Source: Mycobacterium sp. (GTDB lineage Bacteria > Actinomycetota > Actinomycetes > Mycobacteriales > Mycobacteriaceae). Taken from it: a DNA stretch of 64,000 nucleotides. The position numbers were made by a program, and so were the translations under genes. The stretch spans positions 40,488-104,487 of the forward strand of contig JAOPWC010000160.1 of the NCBI GenBank assembly GCA_025965895.1, written 5' to 3'. The notes under the pieces are model-generated. The model was not told the DNA's origin and searched no databases. It saw only the letters and a list, made by a program, of their open reading frames with translations. Shown here in pieces: positions 32,362 through 40,890 of the stretch. Numbering within the stretch: the stretch's first letter is position 1; each line of letters begins with the position of its first letter.

Positions 32362-33575
32362 GGCTCCTCCGGTGTGGTATCGGTCCGCACCGGGCGCACA
32401 AGCCGTCGCTCGGCCCGCGAAGATCGCGATGACGCGCGGGTGGCGACGCCGCACGCCGGGCAGAACGCCATGTCGGGAACGACATGCCCGCAGTGCGCGC
32501 AGAGCAACGGCTCGCTCGGATTCATCTCGTCGTGCGCCTCGTGCAGCAGCGCCGCCTGCAGGCCGATCCGCAACGCGAGCAGAGCCAACACCATGACCAC
32601 CAGGTGCAGGCCCAACTGCACCTCTTGCGGTAGCGAGGCGCGATGGATCAACGCCAACCCCGCGTACGCCGCCAGCACCACGCCGATTCCCAGCGGAAGG
32701 GCGAGCGACAGCCAGCGATGCCGGTGAGTCGAACTCGCCGGACGGGTGAACCACAGTGCCGCGCCGACCAATCCACCGCAGGCAGCCGCCGTCAGCGGGA
32801 CTGTCACGCCTCGGATGCCTGCCTCCACGAGGAGCGTGCTGAAGGGTCGGTCGTGGGCCATCAGCCCGGTCGTGAACTGCGGTGCCAGCAAGGTCAATGT
32901 TGCCGCGGCGGTAAAAGAGATCGCACTCAACGACCCGATCACGAACCCGTCCAACGACTCCCGGGTCGGCGGGTGCAACACCCGTACCACCAGGGCAGGC
33001 ACGAGCATCAGGACTGCGCCGCCGGCGGGGATGACAAGCGCCTGCACGAGTTCGGCGCGCTCGGCCATCCCGTCGCCCATGGCGACGTCGGTGGTGCGGG
33101 CGACAACGGTGCCGGTGAGCAGCGCCCACCCGACGCCGAGCCCGAAACCCGGCACCGAAGTCAACAACAACGCGCGGACCGGCAGGTCGTCGAGGACGTC
33201 CGCCTCATACAGGTAGATGAGGAACAGCAGCGGCACGCCGAGGGCACTGATCGCGATCAACGGCGCCTGAAACCTCAGAACGGCGAAGATGACCAGCGCG
33301 ACGAGCAGGACCGCCAGCCCCACCCGGAACGGTGCCCGCGACCGCTGCGGCAGATGCGGAAATAGCGTGCTCACCACGGAGATCCGCAGGACGTGCTCCC
33401 CCGGCGCGGCTCCATAGGCCCTGATCCGCAGCGAACCCCGCCCGTCCCCGTGCCCCCGGGACAGCTGTGCGCCACAGGATCCGCAGAACGAGCCCGCAGG
33501 GACATCGCTGCCGCACAGCCGGCACGGCATCGCCGGCACTTCTTGGCCGCCGGCGGCCGGGAGTCCGCTGCTCAT
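32358..33575 (-). CDS. Polytopic membrane protein with two zinc-ribbon motifs
   Basis: This 405-residue protein has a zinc ribbon at each end: CRLCGSDVPAGSFCGSCG (about 18-35) and CAHCGHVVPDMAFCPACG (about 366-383). About eight or nine hydrophobic helices lie between residues 85 and 355. The ends are cytosolic if both ribbons fold there. The gene is the middle member of the S53-protease operon, with 4 bp overlaps on both sides. It could be a regulatory or assembly partner of the exported protease, but no family name was recognised. Confidence 0.83.
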   Translation of the reverse strand: MSSGLPAAGGQEVPAMPCRLCGSDVPAGSFCGSCGAQLSRGHGDGRGSLRIRAYGAAPGEHVLRISVVSTLFPHLPQRSRAPFRVGLAVLLVALVIFAVLRFQAPLIAISALGVPLLFLIYLYEADVLDDLPVRALLLTSVPGFGLGVGWALLTGTVVARTTDVAMGDGMAERAELVQALVIPAGGAVLMLVPALVVRVLHPPTRESLDGFVIGSLSAISFTAAATLTLLAPQFTTGLMAHDRPFSTLLVEAGIRGVTVPLTAAACGGLVGAALWFTRPASSTHRHRWLSLALPLGIGVVLAAYAGLALIHRASLPQEVQLGLHLVVMVLALLALRIGLQAALLHEAHDEMNPSEPLLCAHCGHVVPDMAFCPACGVATRASSRSSRAERRLVRPVRTDTTPEEP

Positions 33576-35188
33576 CGGGGCGCCACCCCTGTCTGGACGT
33601 CGAGGAAATCGCGGACGAGGTTATCGATGTTGGGGCTTCCGAGCCCGGTCACCAGGTCGTATCCGGGCACCGCGAGGTCGACGGCGTTGGCGCCGAGACT
33701 CAGGTCGTGGAACCCGGGGAGGTTCGCGCCGGCGGCGACCCGGTACAGCAGCGGGTTGAGATCCCCGAGTGGATGGCCGCCGTGCGCGAGCAGGTACTGG
33801 TTCATCAGCACCGTCAGCCCCGCCCAGACCGGCGCCGCTTGCGACGTACCGGCACCGATCAGCTGCTGCTTGTCGAACACGATCTTCACCCCCGTGAACG
33901 GGTCGGCGACAGCAGCGACGTCGGGGGTAAGGCGGCGATGCGCCGAGTCCCGCTCGGCGGACACGTTCTGCCAGCCGGGGTGGGGAAACAGGGCCGACAC
34001 CCCGCCGCTGCTGCCTTGGGACAGCGGTGAATCGACCCAGGCCTGCTCGGCCAGCCATTGCCCCTGGGCATCTGTCGACAGCGTCGTGCCGCCCACCGAG
34101 ATCATCGCAGGCAGCGACGCCACCGCGTCCAGCCCGACATCATCTGGGCTCGGCGGCGACGACCAGTCTGCGCCGCCCTTGCACTCCAGGCCACCGGTGT
34201 CCCCGCTCGCGTCGAAAGCCGTTGTGCCATGCGACAGTGCGGTGACGAGCGCCGATTGGACGGGGGCCAGGTCAGCGGCGGTCATCAGCCGGTCACATCC
34301 CCAACCGACCGAAAAACTCCACACGGCGCCCGGGAACTGACGATCCATTGACTCGAACAGCCCGGCAATCTTCGGGTAGGTGCCATCACCTCCAAAAGTC
34401 CGCATGGCGTTGACGACGACCAACTGCGCCTCCGGCGCGATCGCATGGGCCACCTCGAGATCCATCACCGCCTCACCCTCCGGCTCGCCGGGTTGGCCGC
34501 CGATGAGGATCGGCTTCAACGGTGGCAGCCCGGATATCCGGGCGTAGGTGTCGAGATCTGTTTGGTCGTACCCGTCGAATTCAAAGAACACGATCGTGCC
34601 GCCGTTGCCGGTCATGCCGGCCGCGGCCAGCGGACTGGCGTTGTAAGACCTCAACAACGCGTCCGGGGACAAACCCCGCTTCGGCACGTCCGCCGGAAAC
34701 GTCGTAGGCCGTGCGAGATGGTGGGGGCTGTATCCCAAGATCCGGCCGAGCCCGTCGACCTCGCCGCGCGCCGCCGTCGGGATCTCGGGCTGTTGCGGCG
34801 ACGCGTAGAACACCTGCCCTAGCCGGCCGCGATAATCGTGTATCGGTACGGCGAACGCGGTGCCCACGTCGGCCGGGGCACCCTGTACCACTGCCCACGT
34901 GTCGCCCGGCCGCCACTGCACCGACAAGTGTCGGCGTGCTGCCCACGCGATCAGCCCGTCAGGACGGCTCGGATTGGTCAACGCCGCCGTGAGTTGCACA
35001 CGAGCCGCCCGGGCCGGACCGAGATCGGTTGACAGAGCGAGTACCCGGGCGAACGGGCCGCCGATCACGGCCCGCTCGTCGCTGACCGACGCCACCCGCG
35101 GGTCCGCGACGAGAACCACCATCACAGCCGCGAGCAGCACCAGGACCGGATACCTGGCGTGCCGGGGCGGGTATTGTGTACCGACCAC
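33572..35188 (-). CDS. S53-family (sedolisin) peptidase, exported
   Basis: This 538-residue protein has an N-terminal hydrophobic export signal or anchor (YPVLVLLAAVMVVLVA, about 13-28), then a propeptide-like region (about 45-165) and the sedolisin catalytic domain. The Glu/Asp pair lies in GEAVMDLEVAHAIAP near 240, the Asp of the oxyanion site in DASGDTGG, and the nucleophile Ser in GAGTSQAAP near 447. The usual calcium loop near the C-terminus is less clear. It heads a three-gene operon with overlapping stops and starts. It acts outside the membrane, often at acidic pH by family knowledge. Confidence 0.92.
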   Translation of the reverse strand: MVGTQYPPRHARYPVLVLLAAVMVVLVADPRVASVSDERAVIGGPFARVLALSTDLGPARAARVQLTAALTNPSRPDGLIAWAARRHLSVQWRPGDTWAVVQGAPADVGTAFAVPIHDYRGRLGQVFYASPQQPEIPTAARGEVDGLGRILGYSPHHLARPTTFPADVPKRGLSPDALLRSYNASPLAAAGMTGNGGTIVFFEFDGYDQTDLDTYARISGLPPLKPILIGGQPGEPEGEAVMDLEVAHAIAPEAQLVVVNAMRTFGGDGTYPKIAGLFESMDRQFPGAVWSFSVGWGCDRLMTAADLAPVQSALVTALSHGTTAFDASGDTGGLECKGGADWSSPPSPDDVGLDAVASLPAMISVGGTTLSTDAQGQWLAEQAWVDSPLSQGSSGGVSALFPHPGWQNVSAERDSAHRRLTPDVAAVADPFTGVKIVFDKQQLIGAGTSQAAPVWAGLTVLMNQYLLAHGGHPLGDLNPLLYRVAAGANLPGFHDLSLGANAVDLAVPGYDLVTGLGSPNIDNLVRDFLDVQTGVAPR

Positions 35189-35230
35189 GGTCAGCGACGG
35201 CTCATTGCGGACCGGACTGGACTGGCGGCG

Positions 35231-35503
35231 CTACTGCGGGCCGCCCCGCCGGTGGGGGTTCTGACTGGGGTATGGCGGAGCGGGAACGGGTGCGGGGGTG
35301 AACAGGTTACCGCCGGTCGGGTTGATGGTCTTTTCGGTGGGCGATGCCGGCGTCGTGGTGGTCGTCGTCGTGGTGGTCGTGGTCGTCGTGCTCGGCTGGT
35401 TGTTACCGCCGCCACCGCAGCCGGCCGTCAGCGCGCCCATCGCCACGATCGCGACGGCAGCCGCAGCAACGGGAAGACGACGAGCAAAACGACGCGCACT
35501 CAT
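35231..35503 (-). CDS. Poly-threonine lipoprotein, copy 1
   Basis: This 90-residue lipoprotein has a signal peptide ending in LTAGC, so the Cys is lipidated. It is followed by GGGGNNQPS, a run of 13 consecutive threonines, and EKTINPTGGNLFTPAPVP. It is clearly paralogous to the gene 120 bp upstream (35626-35925): signal, GGGGNNQPS, poly-Thr and the KTINPTGGN block align. Each Thr codon is ACC or ACG, seen on the plus strand as GGT/CGT triplets. A low-complexity extracellular stalk is likely; function is unknown. Confidence 0.82.
   Translation of the reverse strand: MSARRFARRLPVAAAAVAIVAMGALTAGCGGGGNNQPSTTTTTTTTTTTTTPASPTEKTINPTGGNLFTPAPVPAPPYPSQNPHRRGGPQ
35351..35389. repeat. Poly-threonine triplet repeat, 13 codons
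   Basis: Thirteen GGT/CGT triplets on the plus strand encode the threonine run of lipoprotein copy 1. Copy-number change would be in frame. Confidence 0.85.
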
Positions 35504-35625
35504 ACTGCAGTCCTATCTGTCCCCCGATAGCCGGCTTATGAACAGGACATTACACGGAACGCTCGCTTAGCGAGCAAACTCGACGCTACGACGACGGACC
35601 TCTGGCAAATTTGCGCAAACGAAAT

Positions 35626-35925
35626 TCAGGGTCGCTCGCCGTGGTGTGTAACCGTGATCGGAGGCACCGCCTGCCCCGGGGTGAACTGGTTGCCGCCGGT
35701 CGGGTTGATGGTCTTCTGTGTCGGCGGGGCGGTGGCTGTCGGCGGGGCGGTGGCTGTGGGTGTCGTGGTCGTGGTCGTCGTGGTCGTGGTGGTCGTGGTC
35801 GTGGTCGTGGTGCTCGGCTGGTTGTTACCGCCGCCACCGCAGCCGGCCGTCAACGCGCCGATCGCCACGACCGCGACGGCGCCGAAGAAGACCGGGAGAC
35901 GATGGGCATACCGACGCGAACTCAT
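35626..35925 (-). CDS. Poly-threonine lipoprotein, copy 2
   Basis: This 99-residue paralogue of the downstream lipoprotein has a signal peptide ending ALTAGC (lipobox), GGGGNNQPS, a run of 17 threonines (codons ACC/ACG with one ACA), a second low-complexity part PTATAPPTATAPPT, then QKTINPTGGNQFTPG. The two copies are adjacent and in the same direction, with 122 bp between them, and look like a tandem duplication whose threonine tracts have diverged in length. Confidence 0.82.
   Translation of the reverse strand: MSSRRYAHRLPVFFGAVAVVAIGALTAGCGGGGNNQPSTTTTTTTTTTTTTTTTTPTATAPPTATAPPTQKTINPTGGNQFTPGQAVPPITVTHHGERP
35761..35811. repeat. Poly-threonine triplet repeat, 17 codons
   Basis: Seventeen GGT/CGT/TGT triplets on the plus strand encode the threonine run of lipoprotein copy 2. 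A short repeat of GGCGGGGCGGTGGCTGT lies next to it (about 35723-35756) and encodes the TATAPP repeat. Confidence 0.85.
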
Positions 35926-36105
35926 ACCGCGGTCCTACTCTGTCGCCCGATGAGTCAATCGGGATGGCCAGGACCCTACTCCGCGCCGGCACCGGGCGGT
36001 CGTCGTCGGCGCTGACAGCTTCATCGAAATCTGTCGCCAAACTTCCAGCCACGGTTATATAGGCCTGGAAGCTGATCGGCATGGCGGCGACGAGCGAGGT
36101 GCGGC

Positions 36106-37557
36106 GTGAAAAGACTCAGCGGCTGGGACGCGATGCTGCTGTACAGCGAGACTCCCAACGTGCACATGCACACGATCAAGGCCGGCGTGATCGACGTCGA
36201 CGCCGTCGAGGGCACGCTCGACATCGAGGCGTTCCGCCGGACGCTGCACCGTCGGCTGCACAACCTGGATCCGCTGCGCTACCAACTGGTTGACATCCCG
36301 CTGAAGTTGCACCATCCGATGTGGCGCGAGCACTGTGAGGTCGACCTCGCATACCATGTCCGCCCGCTGCGACTGCCCGGCCCGGGCGGTCGTCGCGAAC
36401 TGGACGAGGCGATCGGTGAGATCGCCAGCACGCCGCTGGACCGCAGCAAGCCGCTGTGGGTGATGTATTTCGTCGAGGGCCTGGCCGACGGCCGGGTGGG
36501 GGTGATCACGAAGGTGCACCACGCCTTGGCCGACGGCGTGGCGTCGGGCAACTTGTTGGCGCGCGCGATGGATCTGCAAGACGCTCCCCAGCGTGATAGC
36601 GACTCGTACGAAACCGACCCCATCCCGACGAGCCCCGAACTGATGGCAGCGGCGTTCCGTGATCACCTGCGCCAAATCGGCCGGCTGCCGGGCGTTCTGA
36701 AGTACACCGCCGACGGGATCGGGCGGGTTCGTCGCAGTCCCCGCAAGTTGTCGCCGTCGCTGACGCGGCCCTTCCCGCCGCCGGACACGTTCATCAACCA
36801 CGTCATCAGCCCCGAGCGCAAGTTCGCCACCGCGTCGTTGGCGCTGGCCGACGTCAAGGAAGCCGGTAAGCAGTTGGGTGTCACGATCAACGATCTGGTG
36901 CTGGCGATGTCGGCGGGTGCGCTGCGGGAACTGCTGCTGAAGTATGACGGCGCAGCCGACCATCCGCTGCTGGTGTCGGTTCCGGTGAGTCTGGACACGA
37001 ATCCGAATCGTGTGTCCGGCAACAAGTTCACCGGCATTCTTGTGGCGTTGCCGACGCACGTCTGCTATCCACTGGAGCGGGTCGAGCAGGTCCACCTCGC
37101 GGCGGAGTCGGCCAAGGAGAGCTATCACCTCCTGGGCCCTGAGTTGGTCGCGCGGTGGTCTTCCTACATCCCGCCGGCACCGGCCGAAGCGATCTTTCAG
37201 CGTGCGGCCCTCAGCGAGAAGCGAAGCAAGGTGCTCAATCTCACGGTGTCGAACGTCGCGGGGCCGCGCGAACGGGGCACGGTGGCCGGTGCGGTGGTGC
37301 GGGAGATCTACTCGGTCGGCCCGTTGACCGCCGGGAGCGGCATGAACATCACCGTGTGGAGCTACGTTGACCAACTGAACATCTCGGTGCTCACCGACGG
37401 GGCGACACTCGACGACCCGCACGAGGTCACCGAGGCGATGATCCGCGACTTCATCGAAATCCGCCGCGCCGCAGGACTGTCGGACACGCTGACGCAGCTC
37501 GACACCGTGATGCCGCCAGCGACTGCGGCGCGGTCAGACCACAGTCAGCGGCAATGA
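36106..37557 (+). CDS. WS/DGAT-family wax ester synthase / diacylglycerol acyltransferase
   Basis: This acyl-CoA-dependent acyltransferase makes triacylglycerols or wax esters. The 483-residue protein carries the catalytic VHHALADG motif (HHxxxDG, His near 137-138). Other family segments are MKRLSGWDAMLLYSE at the N-terminus and the C-terminal ISVLTDGATLDDPHEVTEAM. The start is GTG at 36106. The last 24 bp overlap the end of the next gene on the other strand. The upstream lipoproteins are divergent and unrelated. Confidence 0.94.
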   Translation: MKRLSGWDAMLLYSETPNVHMHTIKAGVIDVDAVEGTLDIEAFRRTLHRRLHNLDPLRYQLVDIPLKLHHPMWREHCEVDLAYHVRPLRLPGPGGRRELDEAIGEIASTPLDRSKPLWVMYFVEGLADGRVGVITKVHHALADGVASGNLLARAMDLQDAPQRDSDSYETDPIPTSPELMAAAFRDHLRQIGRLPGVLKYTADGIGRVRRSPRKLSPSLTRPFPPPDTFINHVISPERKFATASLALADVKEAGKQLGVTINDLVLAMSAGALRELLLKYDGAADHPLLVSVPVSLDTNPNRVSGNKFTGILVALPTHVCYPLERVEQVHLAAESAKESYHLLGPELVARWSSYIPPAPAEAIFQRAALSEKRSKVLNLTVSNVAGPRERGTVAGAVVREIYSVGPLTAGSGMNITVWSYVDQLNISVLTDGATLDDPHEVTEAMIRDFIEIRRAAGLSDTLTQLDTVMPPATAARSDHSQRQ

Positions 37558-38757
37558 CCGCCGAGGCTCGAACTCGAAGGTGGCGCCGCCACTGACCTTG
37601 GTGATCGACACTTCAGACAACTCCTTGGCGGGCGTCTCACGGCGGACCACGCGGGCGATCCAGTTGTCGGCGTCGCCGTTGAGCTCGATGTCGAGGTACG
37701 GGTCAATTGCGGCGACGATCGCCTGCAGCGGCCGACAACTCTCCGGTGTGCACAGCGAGATCCAGGCAGCGTCGTCGTGGGCCGGCGACGGGTGCACCCG
37801 AACAGCGCCCGACGAGACCTCCGCCGACACGTAGGCCGCGGGGTTGAGCAGCGGGTGCAGCTCGAGGACCCGCATGGCGCCCTCGGCCCCATCCGGCAGC
37901 GAAAGAGCGCGGTGGATCCGTTCGGCAGCCAGCCCGGCCACCCCGGTCAGCTGCTTGGTGCAGATCGATCGGATCTGTTCCGGATCGGTGGCGCGCTTGC
38001 GCACCGCGATCCCGAACGACAGATTCAGCAGGTGCATCTGCAGGCAGATTTCGTCTGCGATGCGAACCAGCGCCGACTGTGAGAAGTTGCCGAAGTCGAC
38101 GTCGGAGAGCAGCGGTCCCGAATAATCACCGGCGCCGCCGTCGGACGCGGCGATGGGATCGAGCACGGTTGCCGCGGCCCGGGTCTGACGGACCATGTCC
38201 AACGCGGCAATGCCGCTCACCGGTGGGTACGACTCGTCGATGATCACCGTCCACGCGCAGTGCGGGTGCCGGTCGGCGGGCACCCTCGGCGGCCGGTGGA
38301 CGGGCCGCACCCGCGCCCGCGGGTTGGTGGCCACCGCGGTGGCGTCGAAAGTCGGGTCCTCGATGTCGTGACACATGCCGCGCACGTAGTCCTCGCCCAT
38401 CGGCTCGACGTCGAGCAGCGCGCCGCAATGGTCGAGGTGGAATTCGCCGTGCCGGCGATCGTGGACCGTGTAGCGGAAATCCATGAATTGCGGTGGGGCA
38501 CCGATGTCGAGTTGCAGCCCTTTGAAGATCGTGATGACGTCGTCGCCCTCGTAGCGCAACGCGGTCTGCATCCGCTTGGTGTAGATGGGGCTGGACGCCG
38601 CCCATTCCTCGATCGCAATCTGCAGCATCTCCTCGCGGCCGAAAGCCTGGATGCACCAGGCCATCCCGGAGCGGTCGATCAATTGACCGATCAACAGCAG
38701 CTCGGGGACAAGCCTGGCAAGCTGATCACGGGTCAGGCCGCCGTAGCGACTACTCAC
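37534..38757 (-). CDS. Hypothetical protein, 407 aa
   Basis: This soluble 407-residue protein has no signal peptide. Notable parts are FHLDHCGALLDVEPMGEDYVRGMCHDIEDPTFDATA (about 105-140), where His, Cys and acidic residues cluster and could form a metal or catalytic site, and a helical middle part (ALVRIADEICLQMHLLNLSFGIAV). It starts inside the end of the CMD-family gene (8 bp overlap), so it is co-translated with the Rv0771-Rv0768-like dehydrogenase operon. The family was not recognised; an enzyme in the same catabolic route is an inference. Confidence 0.75.
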   Translation of the reverse strand: MSSRYGGLTRDQLARLVPELLLIGQLIDRSGMAWCIQAFGREEMLQIAIEEWAASSPIYTKRMQTALRYEGDDVITIFKGLQLDIGAPPQFMDFRYTVHDRRHGEFHLDHCGALLDVEPMGEDYVRGMCHDIEDPTFDATAVATNPRARVRPVHRPPRVPADRHPHCAWTVIIDESYPPVSGIAALDMVRQTRAAATVLDPIAASDGGAGDYSGPLLSDVDFGNFSQSALVRIADEICLQMHLLNLSFGIAVRKRATDPEQIRSICTKQLTGVAGLAAERIHRALSLPDGAEGAMRVLELHPLLNPAAYVSAEVSSGAVRVHPSPAHDDAAWISLCTPESCRPLQAIVAAIDPYLDIELNGDADNWIARVVRRETPAKELSEVSITKVSGGATFEFEPRRSLPLTVV

Positions 38758-39187
38758 GGGACCTGCCGGTGTGCTTGGCGACGACGGCGTCGACGTTGGC
38801 CTTCTTGTCGTCGGCCGTGCCGTTGGCGGCGGCCTTGGTGCGCTTGCCCGCCACTCGCCGTAACGCTCCGCTCAGCTGAGAGCCCAGCGGAAAGCCGACG
38901 TAGTGGGTGATGAACAGCGCCATCTCCTTGACCTCGTCCTCGGTGAGCTCGCCGTTCTGCAGCACGGCGTTGATCTGGACCTCCAGCAGATCCGCCTGAC
39001 CCTGCGCGGTGAGGGCGGCGATGACCATCATGCGGCGGTCCCGCATCGACAGACCGGGCCGAGTCCAAATCGTCGCGAACAGGTGATCGACGGTCAATGC
39101 GAAGTAATCATCGTCTTCGATGTTCGGCATTTCCCAGGCGTAGACCTGGTTCATCTTGTCCAGGCCCTTGCGGCGTAGTTCGTCCAT
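38750..39187 (-). CDS. Carboxymuconolactone decarboxylase-family protein (Rv0771-like)
   Basis: This 145-residue all-helical CMD-fold protein contains LTAQGQADLLEVQINAVLQNGELTEDEVKEMALFITHYVGFPLG, close to the gamma-carboxymuconolactone decarboxylase pattern. The CxxC pair of the AhpD branch is absent. ATG at 39187 follows a GAGGAGG ribosome site; the frame above it is antisense. Its C-terminal tail is lysine/alanine-rich. It sits third in the aldA-led minus-strand unit. Such proteins may act as decarboxylases or lactonases. Confidence 0.9.
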   Translation of the reverse strand: MDELRRKGLDKMNQVYAWEMPNIEDDDYFALTVDHLFATIWTRPGLSMRDRRMMVIAALTAQGQADLLEVQINAVLQNGELTEDEVKEMALFITHYVGFPLGSQLSGALRRVAGKRTKAAANGTADDKKANVDAVVAKHTGRSRE

Positions 39188-39203
39188 CGTTGCCTCCTCG
39201 TGC

Positions 39204-40067
39204 CTAACGCGGTTCGTCCGCGGTATGGGGTACACCGAGACCCTCGGCCAACCGCTGGCGGGCCACTTCGGCCAACGGCAGGTCGACGGAGACCGCCTCG
39301 CCAAGGGCCAGCGCCAGACTCAGATCCTTCTCGCCGAGCCCACGCGTGTGCAGGAACGGCTGGTATAGGAAGTGATCCGAGTCGAGGGGCGTCATGTTGT
39401 CGCGCAACATGATCGCTCCCGCTCCGCCGGTGAGCGCGTCGGTATGGCGCACGACCTTTCCCAGGTCCTGCAGGTTCAGGCCGCTCGCCTCGGCCAACGT
39501 CAACGCCTCACATGCAGCTGCGTACGACACGAACGTCAGCATGTTGCGAGCCAACTTCATCCGCGTGCCTGCGCCCACTTCACCGGCGTGGATCACCAGC
39601 GAAGCCCACAACGAAAACGGCGCCCTGACCCGTTCGAACGCTTCGTCATCGGCACCTACCATGGTGGCCAGTTCGCCCTTGTTGGCTGCCCCGCCGCCGC
39701 CACTTACCGGCGCGTCGACGATGTGAATGCCTTGCGGCTTGAGTCGGGCGGCGAGCTCGACGGCGGTGGAGTCGCTGATCGTGGAATGGATCGCGATCAC
39801 GGTGCCCGGCTTGGCGTGGGCGGCCAGTTCGGCCACCACCTCGCGGACCTGCTCGTCGTTGAGCACGGTGACACTGATGATGTCGGCGGCCGCCACGTCG
39901 GCGACGCGCTCGGCGAGCGTTGCACCGGCCTCGGCCAGCGGGGCCATCGCTTCGGCCCGCACGTCGAAAACCAGCACGCCGCTGGGCCAGTCGAGCAGTC
40001 GTTTGGCCATCGGTGCACCCATGTTGCCCAGGCCGATGTAGCCGAGTGACGTTTCCGATTCGCTCAT
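39204..40067 (-). CDS. 3-hydroxyisobutyrate dehydrogenase-family NAD(P)-binding oxidoreductase (Rv0770-like)
   Basis: The 287-residue beta-hydroxyacid dehydrogenase has its Rossmann motif LGYIGLGNMGAPMAKRL at residues 8-24. The substrate-binding DAPVSGGGGAANKG is near 119, and the catalytic lysine lies in GTRMKLARNML near 170. ATG at 40067 is preceded by AAAGGGA; the open frame to 40163 is not protein-like. It follows the SDR gene by 11 bp in the aldA operon. Confidence 0.92.
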   Translation of the reverse strand: MSESETSLGYIGLGNMGAPMAKRLLDWPSGVLVFDVRAEAMAPLAEAGATLAERVADVAAADIISVTVLNDEQVREVVAELAAHAKPGTVIAIHSTISDSTAVELAARLKPQGIHIVDAPVSGGGGAANKGELATMVGADDEAFERVRAPFSLWASLVIHAGEVGAGTRMKLARNMLTFVSYAAACEALTLAEASGLNLQDLGKVVRHTDALTGGAGAIMLRDNMTPLDSDHFLYQPFLHTRGLGEKDLSLALALGEAVSVDLPLAEVARQRLAEGLGVPHTADEPR

Positions 40068-40078
40068 GTCATTCCCTT

Positions 40079-40831
40079 TCAGAATCGGATGATCTGGCCG
40101 CCGTCGACATTGAAGATCTGGCCGGTGATCCACGACGCCTGATCCGAGAGCAGGAACAGGCACATGCCGACCAGATCTTCCGGCGTGCCTATCCGGCCGA
40201 GCGGAAGTGTCTTCACCATCTCGGCGAGCATCTCGGCGGGTGCCGTCGCTCGCGTCGCCTCGGTGTCGATCGGTCCGGGGGCGATCGCGTTGATCCGGAT
40301 GTTCATCCCGCCGAGTTCACGCGAAAGCTGGTGCGTGAGCCCGTTGACGCCGACCTTGGCCAGGCCGTAGAAGTTGGCGTACAAGTATGCCGCGGTCGAA
40401 GACTGGTTGACGATCGCGCCTCCGCCGCGCTTGGCCATTTTCTTGTACACCGCGCGGGTGCAGAGAAATGCGCCGTCGAAGTTCACGGTCATGAACTTTT
40501 TGTAGTAATCCCACGGCACGGTCAGCAGGAGGTCCAGCTTCATACCGCCGTAGATCGCGGCATTGTTCACCAGATAGTCGATGCCACCGAACTCAGCCAC
40601 TGTGCGGTCCGCCATGGCCTTGGCCGAGTCGGGGTCGGACACGTCGACCGGAACGGAGATGGCCGAGCCTCCTTCGGCGACGATTTCTTTCGCGACTCCC
40701 TCGCTTGCTTCGGCGTTGATGTCGGCGACCACGACCGCCGCGCCCTCGCGTCCGAGAGCTTGCGCGTACGCCTGGCCGATGCCCTGCGCCGCTCCTGTGA
40801 CGATCGCGACTTTGTTGTCGAATTGACCCAT
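40079..40831 (-). CDS. Short-chain dehydrogenase/reductase (Rv0769-like)
   Basis: The 250-residue classical SDR has cofactor motif VTGAAQGIGQAYAQ, NNAAIYGG, active-site Ser in NQSSTAAYL and the C-terminal QIFNVDGGQIIRF. The expected YxxxK is seen as YGLAK (near residue 150). A 59 bp gap separates it from aldA upstream, with an AAAGGCG ribosome site in it. It probably oxidises an alcohol made or used in the same pathway as the aldehyde dehydrogenase. Confidence 0.94.
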   Translation of the reverse strand: MGQFDNKVAIVTGAAQGIGQAYAQALGREGAAVVVADINAEASEGVAKEIVAEGGSAISVPVDVSDPDSAKAMADRTVAEFGGIDYLVNNAAIYGGMKLDLLLTVPWDYYKKFMTVNFDGAFLCTRAVYKKMAKRGGGAIVNQSSTAAYLYANFYGLAKVGVNGLTHQLSRELGGMNIRINAIAPGPIDTEATRATAPAEMLAEMVKTLPLGRIGTPEDLVGMCLFLLSDQASWITGQIFNVDGGQIIRF

Positions 40832-40890
40832 GGGCTAACGCCTTTCGCTAGAGTTCAGCGCCGGACGCCCGGTGGACACTCGGCGGCAAG

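Noticed and set aside
31618..33129. Long upstream extension of the 247-residue membrane-anchored protein
   Set aside because: The extension is antisense-like Arg-rich sequence inside the zinc-ribbon gene; the ATGA overlap fixes the start at 32361.
35298..35953. Poly-valine hydrophobic frames on the plus strand
   Set aside because: They are only the reverse reading of the ACC/ACG threonine tracts of the two lipoproteins.
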